From assembly GCA_017434555.1 (NCBI GenBank), contig JAFRFB010000003.1, positions 34,210-98,209 on the forward strand: a stretch of 64,000 nt of DNA, in the 5' to 3' direction. The DNA is from Methanobrevibacter sp. (GTDB lineage: Archaea; Methanobacteriota; Methanobacteria; Methanobacteriales; Methanobacteriaceae). The notes beneath the pieces are model-generated. The model saw nothing but the letters and a program-made list of their open reading frames with translations. It was not told the origin of the DNA and made no database searches. The stretch's first letter is position 1. Every line of letters begins with the position of its first letter. A program made the position numbers and the translations under genes. This document shows, one piece after another, positions 61,753-64,000 of this stretch.

Positions 61753-62804
61753 AGTAGGTTATATTCTTTACCGCTTAGGAAAACATTTACAACAATAGTG
61801 AACTCCTGAGTAACACCACCATCATCACCCCGCCTATTATCACTACTATTTTTATTGATTATTAAACGATTCACCCTACTAGAATATAATTTTTTTAATT
61901 CCTTTGGGTTCGGTTTAATATAAGTCCCATGAACCATATTCTTACTCCGACCCTGCAACTCATCAATAGTCTCACTAGACAAACCAATATTACTTGCATG
62001 AAACTTCCGGAGTGTATGAGCACGGAAAAACCTGTACTTACCTTTAAACCCCCAACCTTGACTATCATTAATCTCCTGAAACCTTGCCAGTAATGTTGAT
62101 GATGTAATGTCAAATAATTTATCACCAAACTTTAAACCCGGACGAGTTAACAAATACTCCACAATTTCATTACTAGCTTCAGGACTACAAAAAGTATAAT
62201 AATACTTATCAGTTTTTAATCTTTTTAAGTAAATGGTGGGTATGATATCATCACGCCCCTTCAAAGTATGTAGTATCTCCTGCAAATTACCACCATTATG
62301 ATAATCACGGCAACCATCAACAAACTGCTTAACAGTTAAACTTAATGTTTCCGCTTTAGCCGAACCACTACTAGACATGAACAATATTATACTGCGTACA
62401 TCAATACTACTAATTTTTAAAGCAGTACGTATATGCTCCCGTGTAGGTAAATCATGATAATTAGTTTCATATAACTTCTCATACTTAGCATCAGGTAATG
62501 AGGGTATTTCTATATCGAAGTGTTTATAGAATGTTTTCACACGTGTGAAATAGCTTTTAACAGTGTTAGGTGAGTTACTGGTTTCCAGTAGGTAATTTCG
62601 GTAGTCTAATAGTCTTTTTTTGATTCGTCTTTCTTTTAATGGTGTATTGTTTTTTTCTTCTTTTGTTGCTTCTTTTATGAGTTCGTGTAGTGTTTGTTTT
62701 TGGTATTGTGTGTAGTGTGTTAGTGCTGATTCGTATCCTTGTGTGGTGGATGTTTTTACGTTTCTTTCTTGTATGAATTGTTGGAATAAATCATCATCAA
62801 ACAT
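61749..62804 (-). CDS. int: tyrosine recombinase/integrase
   Basis: 351 residues, paralogue of 24163-25314. Helical core-binding domain at 1-110, catalytic domain with His263 and Arg266 (FRAHTLRKFHAS) and Tyr295 (VHGTYIKPNP). The first Arg is replaced, as in its paralogue (SSGSAKAETL). It is one of very few minus-strand genes and sits near the right end, typical for an integrase next to attP. Site is unknown. Confidence 0.85.
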   Translation of the reverse strand: MFDDDLFQQFIQERNVKTSTTQGYESALTHYTQYQKQTLHELIKEATKEEKNNTPLKERRIKKRLLDYRNYLLETSNSPNTVKSYFTRVKTFYKHFDIEIPSLPDAKYEKLYETNYHDLPTREHIRTALKISSIDVRSIILFMSSSGSAKAETLSLTVKQFVDGCRDYHNGGNLQEILHTLKGRDDIIPTIYLKRLKTDKYYYTFCSPEASNEIVEYLLTRPGLKFGDKLFDITSSTLLARFQEINDSQGWGFKGKYRFFRAHTLRKFHASNIGLSSETIDELQGRSKNMVHGTYIKPNPKELKKLYSSRVNRLIINKNSSDNRRGDDGGVTQEFTIVVNVFLSGKEYNLL

Positions 62805-63007
62805 AATATATATTATATATTAAGTATTATTTAATATTCACACAAATGTAAAAAAACATAAACCTATTAAAAAAAAATACAAAAAATATAAATACCATAC
62901 AACAACATAAATTATAAACACCTAATATGAGTAAACTATAAAATGTATACTCAACAGGTAAAAATACCCAAAAAGAAAAAAAAATTAAATGAGAAGGTGA
63001 TTATTTA
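62805..63007. promoter_or_regulatory. divergent promoter region of integrase and RHH operon
   Basis: TATATATTATATATTAA near 62809-62826 suits the minus-strand gene; TATAAATA at 62887-62894 and ACTATAAAATG near 62934 suit the plus operon. An ACCCAAAAAGAA box lies at 62966 and GAGAAGGTGATT before the first ATG. The arrangement suggests a lysogeny-type switch. Confidence 0.55.
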
Positions 63008-63097
63008 ATGACAAACAACAATAGCGACAGCTATCAATCAATAATGAACTTGCCGGTTAAAAACAAAATTGTTGTAAACTTTGGTGTTAAAAGATGA
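63008..63097 (+). CDS. very small leader protein
   Basis: 29 residues (TNNNSDSYQSIMNLPVKNK), with a perfect ribosome site GAGAAGGTGATT and a start that continues by ATGA overlap into the next gene. May be a leader peptide or a small regulator. Confidence 0.5.
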   Translation: MTNNNSDSYQSIMNLPVKNKIVVNFGVKR

Positions 63098-63351
63098 TTA
63101 CTACTCAAACATTTCCATGTGTTGTTTCAGGTAGAGTAACTCAAAGAGCAAAAACAATAATGGAACAAGAAGGATTTAATGTTAGGGATGCAGTTGAATG
63201 GTTTGTTGATTTTAGGGTTAGTGAAAAGAAAAGATTACTAGTGGATAAATCAATTTTAGGAAGAGAAATTAAAGAATTGGAATCTGAGTTAAAAAGAAAA
63301 CAGGATGAGTATGATCTTGTTGTGAATAAACTTGAGGAGTTAAAAAAATGA
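63094..63351 (+). CDS. ribbon-helix-helix-like protein with coiled coil
   Basis: 85 residues. CVVSGRVTQRAKTIMEQEGF and NVRDAVEWFVDF suggest an RHH-like start; KRKQDEYDLVVNKLEELKK is a coiled coil. Coupled by overlaps on both sides. Confidence 0.6.
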   Translation: MITTQTFPCVVSGRVTQRAKTIMEQEGFNVRDAVEWFVDFRVSEKKRLLVDKSILGREIKELESELKRKQDEYDLVVNKLEELKK

Positions 63352-63782
63352 ATGCTGAATCTACTAAAAAGAAAGTGAGTATTAGTATTGATTCTGAAGT
63401 GTGGGAAGACGCTGGTAAGAAGATACCTAATCGTAGTGAATTCATTGAAAAGATTCTTAAGTATTATTTGGATAATGTGTGTATGGATGAACAATTAATA
63501 ATTAAGAATATAGGTAAATTGAATGCGGAGTTATCTGTTTTAGAGACTAGGTTATTGAATATTCGTAAAAATCGTTTGTCTAAAATTGATGAAAAAGATA
63601 TTTTTGAAGCACCTATGGTTACAATTAACAGGTTGCATGAGGGTTTGGGTGAGATTGGTAAAAATCAGATTGAGAAATTTGCTAAACAGTATGATGTTTC
63701 ATATGATGAGTTGTTGGAGCATATTGAAAGTTTAGATTATAATATTGTTAATTATGCTGAGCCTAATAGGAATTTGAAATAA
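63348..63782 (+). CDS. ribbon-helix-helix regulator
   Basis: 144 residues. KKVSISIDSEVWEDAGKKIP and NRSEFIEKILKYYLDN form a clear RHH (strand-helix-helix). A helical tail follows, with a coiled coil (IKNIGKLNAELSVLETRL). Divergent from the integrase: a repressor of integration or early genes is plausible. Confidence 0.7.
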   Translation: MNAESTKKKVSISIDSEVWEDAGKKIPNRSEFIEKILKYYLDNVCMDEQLIIKNIGKLNAELSVLETRLLNIRKNRLSKIDEKDIFEAPMVTINRLHEGLGEIGKNQIEKFAKQYDVSYDELLEHIESLDYNIVNYAEPNRNLK

Positions 63783-63836
63783 TGGTCTTTGTTTACATTT
63801 ATGTTTACATTTGTGCGAAGCTATTATGCAATTTTT

Positions 63837-63880
63837 GGTATGGATAGTATGGATGTATGGATTATCCATACCGTTTTTTG
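63837..63880 (+). terminator. hairpin terminator
   Basis: GGTATGGATA at 63837-63846 pairs perfectly with TATCCATACC at 63863-63872, followed by GTTTTTTG. GTATGGAT is also repeated in the loop. Ends the RHH operon. Confidence 0.75.
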
Positions 63881-63891
63881 TATAATATATA

Positions 63892-64000
63892 TTGTTTCAG
63901 CCAACACTGAAACGAACAACTGCAGAAAGGGTCCGCTCAGGGCGGATGAAGATGAACGACGGCGTTCATTCGTAGGGGATACTCCCCTCTGATGGGCGCC
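63892..64000 (+). ncRNA. G+C-rich structured RNA candidate, truncated at window end
   Basis: Composition shifts sharply from A+T-rich to G+C-rich. Stems: GTTTCAG-6-CTGAAAC (63893-63912), TCCGC-TCAGG-GCGGA, GAACG-ACGG-CGTTC and AGGGG-ATACT-CCCCT. No reading frame spans it. Structured RNAs stand out in this way in A+T-rich archaea. It may be a host RNA gene at the element boundary; family not recognised. Confidence 0.5.

Noticed and set aside
63098..63109. A 12-base copy of the adhesin inversion core (TTACTACTCAAA) near the integrase
   Set aside because: It lies in coding DNA (ITTQT codons), lacks the rest of the 22-bp site and could be chance; worth testing only if recombination data exist.
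63892..64000. Fluoride, TPP or SRP RNA identity for the G+C-rich end
   Set aside because: The expected core motifs of these families are not present in the visible part; left as unidentified.

Overview
The window is an A+T-rich stretch (roughly 70% A+T by eye) of a head-tailed virus or provirus of a pseudomurein-walled methanogen of the Methanobacteriales, most likely Methanobrevibacter or Methanosphaera. The host call rests on a pseudomurein endoisopeptidase (20042-21070), archaeal promoters (TTTATATA-type boxes), an archaeal sliding clamp, a histone-fold protein and adhesin-like Ig and parallel-beta modules typical of these methanogens. Almost every gene lies on the + strand with short gaps or 4-base overlaps. 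Terminase, portal and capsid genes are absent and presumably lie to the left, so the whole element is clearly larger than the window.

Layout: (1) 1-21.3 kb is the late region: baseplate hub, gpV-like, gp25/XkdS-like and gpJ/XkdT-like proteins (a contractile-tail signature), then a long series of tail-fibre and adhesin proteins, then the lysin and a strong terminator. (2) 21.4-25.3 kb holds three related ribbon-helix-helix-like proteins, a tRNA-Cys(GCA), a small acidic protein and a tyrosine recombinase. (3) 26-45.9 kb is the early region: a virus histone-like protein, RNA ligase, thymidylate synthase, dCTP deaminase, HNH and AP2-like proteins, PCNA, and many small unknown genes. (4) 45.1-47.0 kb is mostly non-coding, with A-rich direct repeats, a 60-bp-period inverted-repeat array and a possible structured RNA. 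(5) 47-61 kb holds SWIM, DUF4314, HNH, a tandem array of MTE-KRF/ENEQLK paralogues, a DEDDh exonuclease, an Ntn-hydrolase and more small genes. (6) 60.9-64 kb has two further tyrosine recombinases in convergent orientation, two ribbon-helix-helix-like regulators, a terminator and a G+C-rich structured stretch running off the end.

The most striking system is a tail-adhesin switch at 14380-15548. The expressed adhesin gene (13358-14977) reads into a 22-bp inverted repeat. A second, start-less C-terminal module, homologous to the expressed one, lies on the opposite strand and ends at the other copy of the repeat. Inversion would join the module in frame (341 constant residues plus 191 alternative ones instead of 198), as in the phage Mu G segment, but here the likely enzyme is one of the three encoded tyrosine recombinases. 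A second theme is regulation: at least eight promoters share an extended sequence around the TATA box, and an ACCCAAAA(A)GAA box lies 29-56 bases upstream of eight start codons. Two genes, including PCNA, appear to start at ATT.

Functionally, the early genes would make dUTP/dTMP (Dcd, ThyA), hold and process DNA or RNA (PCNA, exonuclease, RNA ligase, histone-like protein), and probably counter host defence through small acidic proteins. The late genes build a contractile tail with many fibres, one of them phase-variable, and lyse the pseudomurein wall.
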